In this document: piece by piece, positions 34,633-46,970 of the stretch
Numbering within the stretch: position 1 is the stretch's first letter
Layout: each line of letters starts with the position of its first letter
Origin: Dendrolimus kikuchii
Taxonomy: Eukaryota > Arthropoda > Insecta > Lepidoptera > Lasiocampidae
DNA length: 64,000 bases
Direction of reading: 5' to 3'
Assembly (NCBI GenBank): GCA_019925095.2
Contig: CM034391.1
Coordinates: 5,980,551 to 6,044,550 of the forward strand
Program-made: the position numbers and the translations under genes
Notes under the pieces: generated by a model
Database searches by the model: none
Told to the model about the DNA's origin: nothing
The model's input: only the letters and a program-made list of their open reading frames with translations

Positions 34633-35981
34633 CTACACAAATAACATGCCATGTGCATGTTTCTGATGTTTATGTAATGAATCTAAAGACAAATATCTTC
34701 TCTCACATTGTGTACATTCAAATTTCTTTTCTTCAAAATGTATTCTTTGATGTTTTAACATTTTATCAGCTTTCTCAAAAAACTTTCCACAGTGTGGGCA
34801 TGCTATATTGCTGTCTGTGTGCTTGCGTTCATGTTTCTTTACAGAATAAAGTTTCAGAGCTTTGTATTCACATATTCTGCATTTAAATAATTTCCTTGTG
34901 TGTTTTTTATGAACATACTGTATATGAATCCATAATCCACTTGGCGTGTGGAATACCTTCGCACAGATCTCACATGTGAAATTTTTATCATTGTGTGTGT
35001 TCATATGATTCTGTAATGTATACTTTGACTTATACATTTTTTTACATATATCACATTGGAAATTCTTTTCCTCAGAATGAGTTCTTAAATGCCTTTTAAA
35101 TGTACCAGAACCTTTTATTACCTTTCCACAATGATGACATGTTATTATTTGTTTGTATTGTTTGTGCGTATATTCCATATGTTTCGACCAACTTGCATAT
35201 TGAATAAATCCTTTTGAACATAATTCACATTGATACTGTCTTTTACCAGTGTGCTTTGCAGAGTGATGAATTATGTTTGGCAAATATGTTGTTTTGTATT
35301 CACACTCTTTACAATGAAATATCCTATTTTTACCATGTCCTTCAATTCTTATAAGCTCATCACCTAATGCTTTGCATCTTTTAGTCACATTCCTAAGGTG
35401 ATTCTGATAGGCATGTAATGATTTAAATGACAGTTTGCAACGGCTACACACTCTGATACAGCTTTGTGCATAGTGTATTTTTTTCCAATGGGCTCGTAAT
35501 TTACATTTTGTTCCAAAATATTCATTGCAGTCATGGCATTGTAACTGCTTAATTTCTGCATCTTTTTTAATATTATTCTGTCGTCTAGCATTGTCTAAAG
35601 CAACTGGTTCAATATCATCAAAATCTATACCTGATATATTATCATCATCTGTGCATTCCTGCTTTAGTACACATACTTCCAGTTGATGGAGTTCTTCCTT
35701 TTTAATATTAAAACACCTTTTAAACTCCTTATCAGCTGAAGTGTTGACTAAGCCGAGTAAATTCTTATTCGAAATTTCGCATTTTTCCTTAAACAGTATA
35801 GCAGTTTCTAATTCGAGGAGGCAGTGCTTACATATTTTATCAGGGTATCCGTCGTTTTTGTTAATTCGAACGTCAGTCAAAATGTGTATATATGTGTAAA
35901 CAAAGTAATCCCTATAGTTTTCAAATAGTGATAAACTTTTCTCTTTCACTGCAGTTAGACACACACGACAGAGAGTGTCAT
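34633..35981 (-). CDS. ZAD-type C2H2 zinc-finger protein, start out of frame
   Basis: The open frame from 35964 to the stop at 34633 gives 443 codons. Counting back in the same frame, the protein opens LCRVCLTAVKEK and has PDKICKHCLLE about 45 residues later. These are the two cysteine pairs of a ZAD domain, an arthropod dimerisation module that begins C2H2 proteins. An acidic linker follows, then about ten C2H2 fingers from near residue 143 to the end; the second ends in Cys instead of His. These proteins are nuclear DNA-binding factors. No in-frame ATG precedes the ZAD: a stop lies a few codons upstream. The only ATG (35979-35981) is in the other frame, and removing one CT from the CTCTCT at 35970-35975 would join it as M-T-L-C-R-V-C. 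No AG acceptor lies between that stop and the ZAD. Confidence 0.85.
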
Positions 35982-36640
35982 CAGATTAACGGAAATTAAG
36001 TTTAGGGGTATACATACGCCTTAGATATAGACACTAGACCTGTTATTTGGGCTAGGAAACAAGTTTTTAGGGTCCACCAACAAGTTTTGAATGAATAATG
36101 GGAAAAATAAAAATACGTTTGATAAACAAGGTTATGTCACTTTTGTTGAAAAAAAGTTGTGATTTGTGTTTAGGATTACATTTACACCTGATATATAAAC
36201 ACTAAAACTGTTTTTTAATTTAGTAAACAAGTTTTTAATTAGTTATTATAATTTTAAAGTTCATAATAATAAATCACAGTACTGTCACTTTTTTTACTTT
36301 ACGACGACAATAGGCATAAGAAAGAAAAAAAATGTTAACTATTCGATATGTCAATAATATCGATTTTTAAATATGAAAATCATTTGATACGTCAATGAAA
36401 TCGATTTTTAAATACTAAAATTGTTTTTTTAAATTATATATTGTGAGTTTGAATTAGTAGTATTTTCTAAACAATTTATTTTTATTAAAAAAATCGATGT
36501 ATAATTTGCTATAGTCTATTTGCCGCCTTTTTTATTCCATTTTAGATTTGAGTTAGGGATATCCTTAGTTTTTTTATAGCCACTAAGGTTGTCATCGAAA
36601 GTCGCGACCAGTGACTAAAATGGTGAGTTGGTTAGGTTGG
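35982..36640. other. Upstream of the ZAD gene, no exon recognised
   Basis: AT-rich. A run of short TCGATTTTTAAATA-type repeats lies near 36360-36415. No second exon for the zinc-finger gene can be identified. Confidence 0.4.
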
Positions 36641-36650
36641 GTTAGTCTTT

Positions 36651-36839
36651 AGACCAAAGCGCACGAGCCGAGCGAGCGAAGCGAGCGTGCCGCGGTAGCG
36701 GCCGGCGAGTGCCAGAACCGACTGGTCACCATTTATTTATTGATAACTATTTAAATGATGGTTACAAATCGGTTGTGACATTTGCTGACCACTGTCATGC
36801 CACACTCGCTTTGCTCGCTCGGCTTGTGGGCTTTAGTCT
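36651..36839. mobile_element. Foldback repeat with GC-rich arms
   Basis: Arms of 35 bp (36651-36685 and 36805-36839) with about four mismatches carry GAGCCGAGCGAGCGAAGCGA and its inverse. The palindromic GAGCGAGCGAAGCGAGCG stands out in an AT-rich region. No coding. Confidence 0.6.
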
Positions 36840-37079
36840 GCGTTTTTAGACTGTTTTAAATGTTTTTTACATTGACCACTACTTTTCTTCTGCATTTCTC
36901 GTCTTTAGAAATAAGAAATAACTACACCATTTTGAAAAAAATTAGTCATGTTTACAAAAAAAATCATATCTCAAAAACTACATGTCTCCTAGACATGGGG
37001 GTTGCAGAAGGGAGAAGTACTCCTCCCCTCCTCTCCCCTCCGCCCCCCCACTACTTAAAATTCAGTGACCACTATTGTA

Positions 37080-37285
37080 ATTCAAGATCCGGAACTGACA
37101 AGTCGAAAGACCACATTTGACTACATAGATCACATTTCTCGCAAAAACACAATTATTAGTCAAATGCTATCGATATCCTACATACAGGTATTTTTCATTA
37201 TAAAGTAATATTAGACATATTATTTGGAAAATAAAACTACACAGTAAAACATTAATCCTTCAATTCCCGCTAACAGCTCTGTTGA
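37080..37285 (+). repeat. Dispersed 200-bp repeat, divergent copy
   Basis: AAGTCGAAAGACCACATTTG, then GCTATCGATATCCTACA and AATTCCCGCTAACAGCTC follow the family order but with many changes. Confidence 0.5.
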
Positions 37286-37624
37286 CAGTGATAGCTTTCG
37301 GTGTGATTGTTTTTTTATGATAATTCCAGTCAAAGTATTAAGTTTTTGACGTTTAGCTGTGCAGTTTGCAGTTTAAAACCAATAGTTGTACCAACGAAAC
37401 TTCGTACGCGTCGACTTTAAAGTGTAGAGATTATTGCTATTATCTCTCAACGTTTTCAAGCAATTAACATATAAGGAATGAAGGTTTATGATTATAATAG
37501 TTGTAATATATGTTTATTACTTTTAAGAAACAACGGTGGTAAATATCATCTGATGATGTTATGAATTGCAGCAAAATAAATAAGTTTCGCTTGGTAATAA
37601 AAATATGTTTTCAGTCATACAATT
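37286..37624. other. 3' flank of the Prrx-like gene
   Basis: Nothing recognised apart from AT-rich sequence. Confidence 0.4.
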
Positions 37625-37630
37625 TTTATT
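37625..37630 (-). promoter_or_regulatory. Polyadenylation signal of the Prrx-like gene
   Basis: TTTATT on the plus strand (AATAAA on the gene strand) lies about 70 nt after the stop codon. Confidence 0.55.
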
Positions 37631-37699
37631 CATAGATATACAATATTTCAATTATTGTCTGTGTTACGGCCTACACACTAGCCATAGTTATTGTCATAT

Positions 37700-40600
37700 T
37701 CATAAAGTTATATTATTTAAACTAAAATCGTGAGGTCTTAAACGCAAATTTAAGTTGTAGGAACCGTGATGGGCCGAAGTCAGTCCAGTATATCCACCGA
37801 TTATACCACACGAACTGTAACCGCCCTCATTGGATCCACTGTAGCCAACCACTCCTTGCCCCATTAAAGTATTTGAATTTGGAACATATTGTCTATTGCT
37901 TACATTCTGCATCATTAGAGAATAATCATTTTGATACAATCCAGTATTCGATATTGGAATACCTAGATTTAAATTCAAATTATTCGTTTGAAAGTGATGT
38001 AGCCAAGGTTCTTTATGGTTACGGGCAAAATCCTGTCTTGGATCAGTATGGGGTATGCCGATCGGCACAGCGATAGGCTCGGGTGAACCCTGGCTTGTCG
38101 AATTTCTGTGACCAGAGAGTGCCGAGCGTTCGTTTCTTCGAAATTTTGCGCGACGGTTCTGGAACCATACCTGGGGACAAGAATACATAAATTCATGTTA
38201 CAAAATATAAAAGAGATTTAATTGGCCTCTTCCACCCACTCTAGCCTAGTTTGGACCTAGTCATAAAACGAGGATAACTTTTTACGGTATCAGTTATAGC
38301 GGTTTGATTGAAGTTACTTAATTATTGATATACACAATTGTACATAGAACATAATGCTAGTACTAGGATAATGACAGGGGAACTTTGTGGATTGAAAGAG
38401 GACGTAGTGCCAGGAGTTAAAAAAAAAGAATTGGAGATGTATATGAAAGCAAAATCACAAAACAAGTAGGTATATGACAGCAAAGTGACTAGTAGTCGGT
38501 GGCGGTAGATCGCGACGATGTGTACATCATGATGAAATTAAAGACATTTTGATAAAAGATTAGGTAAAAAGCACCTTCAATAAACATGTATACCTAAATA
38601 AAGAGATTAGTGAAAGAAGATGTAGCGAAAAGTGTTTGCCAGCATCGTAGCAGGTGGAGATATATGGACGTGACCATAATATGTTTACATGTATAATATA
38701 CATAGAGCATGATATTATATTTTCCGTATTCTTATTATTTGTATAGTGCAAAATAAATCTATACATTAATACGAGAAACAAAAACTGTACGCCTTTTTAC
38801 GAAAATTGCACAGACGGAGGAGTATGAAATTTCGCACACTTATAGTTTATATAGAGAAGGAGTGCAGAATGCTTATATTTAAAAAAAATTATGTATAAAA
38901 AAACATTAAATCAATAAAAAATCATTACACACACTACCCTGTATTTGACACACACAGGCGGACTCTGTTTATTGTTAAAGTCAAATTAACAGTGTAGCCT
39001 TGGCGAAATCTGTAATTATAGAATTATTATGGTCGAATTTCGACCACGGGTGACCATTAGTATACTTAATTCGGTGTACGAAATTACGTGTGTAATTTTG
39101 GGGCACGAACTTTGATGTGAATTTTTTTTTGGCAGGGATTTTGAAATGTTTGTAATAATTTAAGTACATTTTGGACAATCGTACAAAGCCATTAAATAAT
39201 AGGGCGTCCATAAACAACCAAAATAGTACCTAGTGTATTAAAAATATCTACTACTCACCTGTACTCTAGCTTCTGTCAAATTAACCCTTGCTGCCAAATC
39301 TTCCCTTACAAAAGCGTCAGGATAATGAGTCTTCTCAAAAACTTTCTCAAGCGCTGCCAGCTGCTGACTGGTGAATGTCGTTCTATTCCTCCTTGGCTTT
39401 TTTCTATCATCCGTCTTCCCGTCCCTCTCTTCTTCCGACTCCTTCTGACCTTCTGGTTCTTTTACGCATTTGGTTTCTTCATATTTTCGCCGCATTTCGT
39501 CATACGCTAGATAGTCCGGTTTGTAGCGCTGTAAATCTTTCGGATACCAGCTCAGTTCGTTCTGGTAAGAAGGCTCGTAGGCGTTCATTTGCCTTCCTGT
39601 CGTAAGATGATGCAAACGTAGTAGACTGTCTTCATGACATTTTATCATTTGGAATAGATTATGATTGTTTTCTGTGTAATTTGAATTAACATTGTAGTTT
39701 AATGAGGTTTGAGCTTTCGGGTCGTAGTTTTTCGCTGCCGCAGTTTGTCTTGAGCTCGATATTTCTGTACAAAAGATTAGTAATGTTTAGGCTTAGATAC
39801 TAACGCGAACAAAGGTGACAAATGAAGTGAAGCATTCTTTGTAAACTCTTAAACCTATAAAGTAATCATGTGGTTTGCATCGCTGTGGCTAATAATAATG
39901 TATCCACAGGAAAATCTTCCAACTTTATTCGCACTAATTCGATTATTTAATATTAGTTAAGTTCTTATAACGCACTGCGGCGCGATCGGCTTCTTTTGGC
40001 GGCTTCGCTCTGAGAGCTCGAGGCTCCGTCTAGCTATTTTGTGTCTTACTTAAAAAACTTTACTGAAATAGAAATACCAACTTGCTGACATATCAAGATG
40101 AAGGTACTGTCTTGTTATAATGGAGTATGACGAGCGTAGGTACTTACCGGTGGTCACACATTGAACGGTGGCAAAATCCGTGTGAAAAGGAAGATCTATA
40201 GTAATTTGGGATTTGGGAAGCTTATAAAGTTAGCTAGGTTTAAATTTTGAGATTGATCCATTCAATGCATTGTACCATCTATCATCAATTTTTCATAAAA
40301 CGAATATCATAGCGCTTGATTAGGTACTGGGTATTATCTCGGACATACCTATATAATATTAAGGTATAATATAATTGTTATGTCTTTCTCATACTTACTG
40401 TTTTTTAGTATCGTATGAAAATTAAAAAATTAAAAAACTAGAGCCAATATTCCAAAATCATTCATAGTTTCATTAATTGCTGGGATACAATCATTCGAAG
40501 CCATTATATAATATTAACCAAGGCAACAAAACCACTGTTGACTAGTGTTATGCTTGCTCAGCTATGTAATCTAGTTATTAAAATATATGCAATACATTCA

Positions 40601-41432
40601 TATATAAGCACATATTTTAAACAAAGCTTCATTTATCCGCATTCGCAAGGCTGCGCGTACGCATCGCGCGGCGGCGTTTTAGTGAATAAAATTGTTGTAC
40701 GAGCTTACGGGTGGCGGAACAAACCCTATCGATTACATTAAAACCACATGGCACCGTTTTCGCGCGATCCTTTGATCTAGCAAGAGCTCTATTGCTTAGA
40801 AAAATCAAGAATTTTTATTTCACAAAGATAAATTTTATATACTAATTCTTGTAAGTGGGTACTTTGAAAATGTTAATGTAGATACATAGGTAATATACAT
40901 AGGTATTATACATACACATAAATTTTCAATTTTCAAAAAAAAATTGAGGTGATTCTTTGGTTTCAAATCTCTGACAAAAAATTAAATGAATAAGTTTGTC
41001 TTCAAAATGAAATTTTATAATACTGTGAATCTCGCCATTGGAAAATGATTGAAATGGCTCAAATGAAAACGAAATATTAAATTAAGCTCCGATTAAATCC
41101 GTTACAATTAGTTACTAAGTATATAGTTTTACTTATTTGTTTTAATCTAAAAAAAGTCAACATAATAATAACTTTTTTTATATTAGATCTACTTATCATA
41201 CATTACATTTACAATACAAAAAAGCACATCTTATTTTATTATTAATATTCATGTTTGTCCTAATAAAATAATATAACTATATCAAATATAGGAAGCTAAC
41301 AACTATTTATAATTCAAATCATCCTGACATTTTATAAATAGGTTTCTGTATAATGTATTTATTTATGTTCTGAAAATATTTAAAAAACTAACTTTTACAA
41401 ATAGAACCGTGCTTACCTTTACTCTGCTCCAT
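37700..41432 (-). CDS. Prrx: Prrx/CG9876-like paired-class homeobox protein
   Basis: Three exons join in frame: 41417-41432 (M-E-Q-S-K plus one base), 39259-39764 and 37700-38170. Introns are GT-AG with phases 1 and 0, and the product is 330 aa. The homeodomain covers about residues 129-188 ([54 protein letters not shown]). Gln is at homeodomain position 50, and the second intron falls between positions 46 and 47, a site common in paired-class genes. [11 protein letters not shown] and KFRRNERS fit the Prrx group (Drosophila CG9876) better than Alx, Shox or repo. No paired box is seen. The last residues ([15 protein letters not shown]) resemble a weak OAR motif. The protein should be a nuclear DNA-binding transcription factor. 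The five-codon first exon was accepted because its split codon restores Glu and the reading frame exactly. Confidence 0.9.
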
Positions 41433-42330
41433 ATCGCAGCTCACAGCAGACTAGCTAATATTTTCACTATTTTCTCAAACTTAGAATTCAATAAATTGAT
41501 ATTGTCTTTTATTTCCAAAACACTGTCACATTTGTTATACATTAAACTCGTTTAAACCCACATACTTCGATTGGACGCCCAAACCGAATAATTGTTATTA
41601 ATCCACTGACTTATTGAATTACTTTATTTAATTAAATAATTCGACTAACTCATGCTAATGTGCGAACAAATGGAGATTGTGCAGAGATCTGGCTTCTGCG
41701 CTACGCAATCCTCAACATGTGTGACACCCCGAAAAAATTCCTCAAAAACGGCCCCTCAAAATCACTCCCACAAACAAATTAAATCTTCTCTCGTCTTTAC
41801 GACTTGGTTTTCAAGATTCAAAATCCAAACTAGCTCCTACTGTAAATATTTAAAAAGAAATAATCAAAATTAAACTTTAAGTTCATACGTAGAGAATTGA
41901 GATTCCTGTGATATCTATCAAAGGGAGTATCAACCTGTTCGAAATTTAAAATAATTCCAAAGCCGCAAGGCGTGGCTTACACTAGCCCGCCTGTTAAAAA
42001 AAATCAACACAGAACGGAAAACGATGCGGTACAATAATTGACATGTCAACATGTATTATTTATAGCTTGGTAGTAAATGAACATAAAGTTTTCAAGTAAT
42101 TGATTTTGAAAAGTTTATGTGGTTTGGAACCCGGTGACGCGGATGCGGAGATTGCTTTTTATGAGGCGCTGATTTTAGACATAAGACATTGGGTGCGTAC
42201 TAAATATTATTTACATTTTTATGTTCTTTATTTAAAAATTACGTTTAATTTTTTTAAATATACTTCACAAAGTTTTTTATCGCGGTTTTAATTCAAATTT
42301 CGATTGTTTTCCGGGCAGTGTTGTTTTATA
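41433..42330. other. 5' flank of the Prrx-like gene
   Basis: This contains the presumptive promoter and 5'UTR; no TATA box can be chosen with confidence. No other exon is recognised. Confidence 0.4.
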
Positions 42331-42887
42331 GATTGAGATCCCAGTCACCCTAGACTTACGTGATTATAGGAAAGATGAAATTTTCAGCATCGGTAGTTTA
42401 ACATAAACTTAGAAAGAAATGGATACTCGATAAGCTGAAAGCGGGGCCGTTTTTCAGGTAGCAGGTATCAAAGATGGGAAATAACCATGCTGACTTACGT
42501 CAAAGTAGTAAGGCTTACTTTTATTTACATATGTCATATATGATATTGTTATAAACGAAGATATACAGTTGCTAGACACTTTCTGTAGGCCATAGCTTTT
42601 GACAGACACTTAAAAAAAAGGGAACTTACGTCATTTTAGGAAGGCTGAATTTTATATATTTTATCAAATATAATATTTTAAAATATTTTCCAATGAGCCA
42701 GACAAATCTGACGGGCCAAACATCTTCCCATGGTTATTTTCCACCTTTGATAGCTGCTACCTGAAAAACCGCCCCGCTTTCAGCTTAGCGAGTATCCATT
42801 CCTTTCTAAGTTTATATTAAACTATAAATCCTAAAAATTTCATCTTTCCTAAAATCACGTAAGTCTGGGGTGACTGGGATCTCTATC
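42331..42887. mobile_element. 557-bp foldback MITE with long inverted arms and TA flanks
   Basis: The ends GATTGAGATCCCAGTCACCC and GGTGACTGGGATCTCTATC are inverted. Similarity continues inward for about 165 bp on each side (GATGAAATTTT, AGAAAGAAATGGATACTCG, GCTGAAAGCGGGGC, GATGGGAAATAACCATG and their inverses). TA lies immediately outside both ends (42329-42330 and 42888-42889), suiting a Tc1/mariner-type target. The centre (about 42500-42725) has no transposase. Confidence 0.75.
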
Positions 42888-42889
42888 TA

Positions 42890-45313
42890 TTAGGAACGGC
42901 AAATTACCCGTGTCTGCCCCTTTGTTCTAAAATGCAAATCCGAGACTGCCGTTTAGAAGAAGTAAATACACTACTGTCAAACATAATATAATAGTAAAGG
43001 TTTCTGACTACAATTGTTAGCACGTGCCTTTAATTATTTCAAACATTTGTAGCGCGCTGTCTTGTCTATCAATGTTTGCAGGTGCCAAATGTCGGTCCGC
43101 TATGATTATAATGATTGGTTGAAAAGGTTGAAAATAAAGGAGACTGCTAAACTTTAGTTTCGATTAAATAGTTTTACTTGTCTATTTTCTAGTCCCGCCA
43201 ATCCAGACGATTAACGATTACCGGGATTACCGGGGGGATTAACGGGGCTATATACCCATGGAACTCTTGAACATGGCAACTCAAGTGTGGATAGACACCC
43301 TTGGCGGTATACGCACCTTCCAACTATAAATGAAGTTCCTTTCATGGGTTAACAATACCCACCTATATAGGCAACATAATTCAGAATCAAGAAGAAGAGT
43401 AAACTCTTTCTTTCTTCTTACTGAATATCTTCGGTCCTCCAACTCTTGAAAAATTGTTAACGCTTATTACACTACGTTTTATGTAGAACCCGATGCAGAG
43501 ATCTAAGATCTATAACTTCTTACACCACTTGGATTTAGGGAAAGATCACCAATTTAGGAAAAGATCAAAGGTATACTGCATGGTATAATTGTAAAACCTG
43601 ACAAAGCTGTATGAATTTCATTCGCATGCCTGCTATTGTTGTAAACTGAACAACAACACTAATCGTAGTCAGCAACTGCGCAATAGACTTTTTTATACAG
43701 AATTCTCAGCCTTCTACAATTAATCTGGCTACTTTAAAACACGAATATCAGCAATATCATTAAACATGCTGAATAGTTAAAAACACTACGAGACAAACAA
43801 ACCATTACGAATCAAAACTCTATTTTAAAAAACTATACTCAATTCTGAGTTTTATTACTAAATATCCATATTATTAATTATAATGTTTTATTTCTGAGAT
43901 AGCAAATAGAAATTCATAAAGCATAGAGGAACACACGTCTGGTCTGGCAACGTGCTTCGCTACGGTAGACGTGTACAGGCGTTTTTCAACATTTTACACT
44001 AATTCGAAGCGACAGGTCGCCGGTTCTATTCCCGGCTACGTCGCGGCGCCCCAACGATATTTCTATATCACCGGATAAATTCTACTTTAAATACAGATAG
44101 TATGAAAGTAAACAATTTTTGTTTTTCTTAAAAAGTTATTTTGCCTACTTTTTTCTACTTGCTACCTTGTATCGACCTTCTTCTTATTCTTTATTCTCTA
44201 GAAATGGTTGGAAACTATAGTTTGAAGAGAAACCTTCAGTTAATCACCTATAAAATGAAACTGTTACGGTGCTTCGTCTCTAATCCCAATTTTCTGATTA
44301 GTATTAAACTTTTTTGTAACTGATAACTATAGATACCCGACCTGTGTTGGATGACACAAGCCATTTACAGCACCGACTATTAGGACTAATATACTTTCAC
44401 AAGTAGGTACCCTTGACCAGAGATCTTCGCAAATTGAATGGAATTTATCATATTTTAATTGAATAAGAGAAAGTTCTAATGTGCTCTGTTAGGGTCTCAG
44501 TAGTCTGACCACTAACACGCTTGGCTTGCTTGAAGTGAACTCAGTTAAAATTAAGATAAAATTTTAATTATTATTATTAATTTTATAAATAATTCTACTA
44601 TTTCTTAACAGCAAATAAACAATATTAAAATGTAACAAGAATTCCAAAACATCACCATAAACTACCAACGTTCCTTTTGAACCGAACGTTCTATATTCAA
44701 ATTCAAATGCAATCGCGCAAAAGTGTCATGGCGACCATAATTGGGGTTGACAGGCGGCGTACTTTGGCGAGCGGGCCGGCGTGCGCACATAACGAGCTAA
44801 ACTAATCTCATCTTGTTCTTTAAATAATCAAATCAACATTAAAAGGATATGTGATTTAATTTCTGTAATTATATAAGTGAGCTAATTACAAGATTAACAT
44901 TATTGTACCTAATTAAAATAAAGTTACTTAATTAGAGCACTGAATATTGAGACTTCGTTATGTGCAAGGAACTAAAGCTATAGAGCAAGACTTTCTAGCT
45001 AATTTAGACAAGATTAAAATGTATGTAGATTCAGGATTCTATCATATTTTTTCCAGAGAAAATGTCTTTTTCTAACAAATGTACCTAGAATAAATATTTA
45101 ATGAGATTCAATTAAATTGTCTAACATAACTTTAAAGAATTGAGAAGCGAATATATTACCATCTAATTATTTTATATAAAAAGATCATTCAGATTTTTTA
45201 AAGATCTATAAGAATACCCACGTGCCTATATACACGGTTTTTTTTCACCCGTCAGTTACATGACCACCCCTGTTTTACCCAATTTCAGTACACTATGGGA
45301 TTTTTATACATAC
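42890..45313. other. 2.4-kb gene-poor stretch
   Basis: No exon is recognised. Near 44008 a GCCGGTTCTATTCCCGGC stem-loop looks like a tRNA T-arm but the rest of a tRNA is absent. Confidence 0.4.
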
Positions 45314-45488
45314 ATACATACATAACTTCACGCTAGTTCCCTTGCGGGGTAGGCACGAACAACAGAGTGCCATTTAGGCTTATTCTTACACACCTCACTT
45401 GCCTCTTTGACATTCATAACTCTTGTCATGCAAGCTCGTCTGTTCTTAAGGTTCCTGACATCACCTTCTGCTAGTACACGATCAATTT
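45314..45488 (-). mobile_element. 5'-truncated RTE-like LINE 3' end, minus strand
   Basis: The (CATA)n run and ACTTCACGCTAGTTCCCTTG open the copy. It stops after CTAGTACACGATCAATTT. GGATTTT words on both sides may be a weak target duplication. Confidence 0.65.
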
Positions 45489-45827
45489 ATAATAGGATTT
45501 TATTAAATTTCTTTCATATATACTCGACAGCTTTCGAGAAGAATGGCTGTCATAATTATATAAATAAATGACCAGACGAATGGACATAGCAATTCTATAA
45601 AGATAGAATAGTTTGAGTTTTTACTAAAATTACTGCAGAATCCTAATTGTCTTAAAAATAAAGTGAAAATGTGTCTTAAAACATTTATAAAATTATTTAC
45701 ATATTTCTAGAAATTACAATTTCATAAAGATCGAAGGTATTCAACTTATCTCTCAAAGAGACAATACATAATTACATATTCTCGTAACTTTTGCGATTAG
45801 TACCTACACATAATTAAAGATACGATT
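45489..45827. other. No feature recognised
   Basis: AT-rich spacer. Confidence 0.4.
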
Positions 45828-45995
45828 TAATGGTTTTAAGGCGGCATTTTGTTTGATTTTTATTATGGACGCTATAATTGATATATTTGTCTGCCGTGAT
45901 CACGGCTATTAATAGGTGACCAAAACGTCTAAATAAAGATCAAATAAAATTCCGCGCGTAAAACTGTTAAAACGTGCATAGTTTTAATTAATAAT
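45828..45995. mobile_element. Diverged foldback-family copy
   Basis: TTTAATGGTTTTAAGGCGGC, TGTTTGATTTTTATTATGGA and TGATCACGGCTATTAATAGG, then the inverse arm AATTCCGCGCGTAAAACTGT. It is clearly older than the copies at 4.7, 18 and 21 kb. Confidence 0.5.
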
Positions 45996-46299
45996 GTATT
46001 GTTATATGAACTACATATGAATTCGTACCTTCTCTGAAAATAAAAAAGGATTTGAACAATACATTATCGATTATTCCGGCTGTTTTAATAAGTCAATGTG
46101 TGCTGTTTCAAACATTTTTCTAGGTAGCGCTAAAATTACAACGCTAATTAATCGTTTGCGTGAAACGTTGCATGGTAGCGACATGAATGATGGCCACACT
46201 GACTTGAGGTAATTGTCATGCGCGCGCGCAATATTGTGCATATGTTTTCCATAAGATACAGGAATGTCCTATTAAATTACATTCTTGTATTAGTAATTG

Positions 46300-46511
46300 C
46301 ACTAAGGAAAGTGGGAGAATGTGCTGCCATAACAACCTTGAGTTTTGTTCCGGTATTGGTGGTTAGGTTCGGTCCGCCCTTTGAGGCCGGCAGCATTTCA
46401 ATGTGCTGTTTGTGTATGTACCTTTGGAGTTGCAATGTCCATAGGCAACGATAAACTCATTCCATCAGGAAGGCTAAATAGCCTGTTTACTGTACTTCAG
46501 CAATAAAAAAA
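46300..46511 (+). mobile_element. Diverged SINE-A copy
   Basis: GTGCTGCCATAACAACCTTG, a TTCCGGTATTGGTGG word, GTTGCAATGTCCATAGGCAA and CAGCAATAAAAAA keep the family order with many substitutions. Confidence 0.6.
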
Positions 46512-46644
46512 ATAATGTATTAAAAAAAAATTATATGTATAAAAACTTCTTTTAAGTGTTTCTTTTTTGCTATTTATCCACACGGATACGGCGACTCCAT
46601 CGTACTCTAAACTAACTTACTCTATATATGGCAGATTTCTATAT

Positions 46645-46790
46645 CTTACTATTCATTTACTTTCCCATCGGTTGAATTTTGATATTAGATATCCATATAT
46701 CTAATAAGCTCCATAGCTTATGTCAAATTTTAACCGATAGTAAGGCACGTGAACGGTTGGTAAGATATAGGAACCGGACCTTAAAGAACA
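46645..46790. repeat. MITE-like repeat, copy of the 13.9-kb element
   Basis: Inverted arms (CCCATCGGTTGAATTTTGAT and GTCAAATTTTAACCGATAGT) surround an ATATCCATATAT centre. The GGTAAGATATAGGAACCGG tail matches the other copies. Confidence 0.55.
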
Positions 46791-46967
46791 TTGTAAAAAG
46801 TTAGTCACTGATGAAGGACTCCAATCAAACCACCCGACGAGATATTTCAGATATGGTAAGACAGACTCATTTTTATAACACAAACGCCTTTCCTTCTTGT
46901 TTCTGACACAATCCATCAGCAACTGTTGGATATCTTCTAAGTAGCGACAAGTAGCGCAGTTTGCCAA
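46791..46967 (-). pseudogene. Possible LINE carboxy-terminal zinc-motif remnant
   Basis: The minus-strand frame reads CATCRYLEDIQQLLMDC then basic residues, similar to the C-x2-C..H/Q..C tail of LINE reverse transcriptases. Short, with no neighbouring reverse-transcriptase domain. Confidence 0.35.
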
Positions 46968-46970
46968 ATC

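Noticed and set aside
37975..38196. Alternative frame over the Prrx-like last exon
   Set aside because: The homeodomain helix 3 and OAR-like end lie in the other frame, which is the one joined in phase to the upstream exon.
43985..44060. tRNA-like T-arm (GCCGGTTCTATTCCCGGC)
   Set aside because: Only one arm can be folded; no anticodon or acceptor stem. It may be an old SINE, but there is no second copy here to support it.
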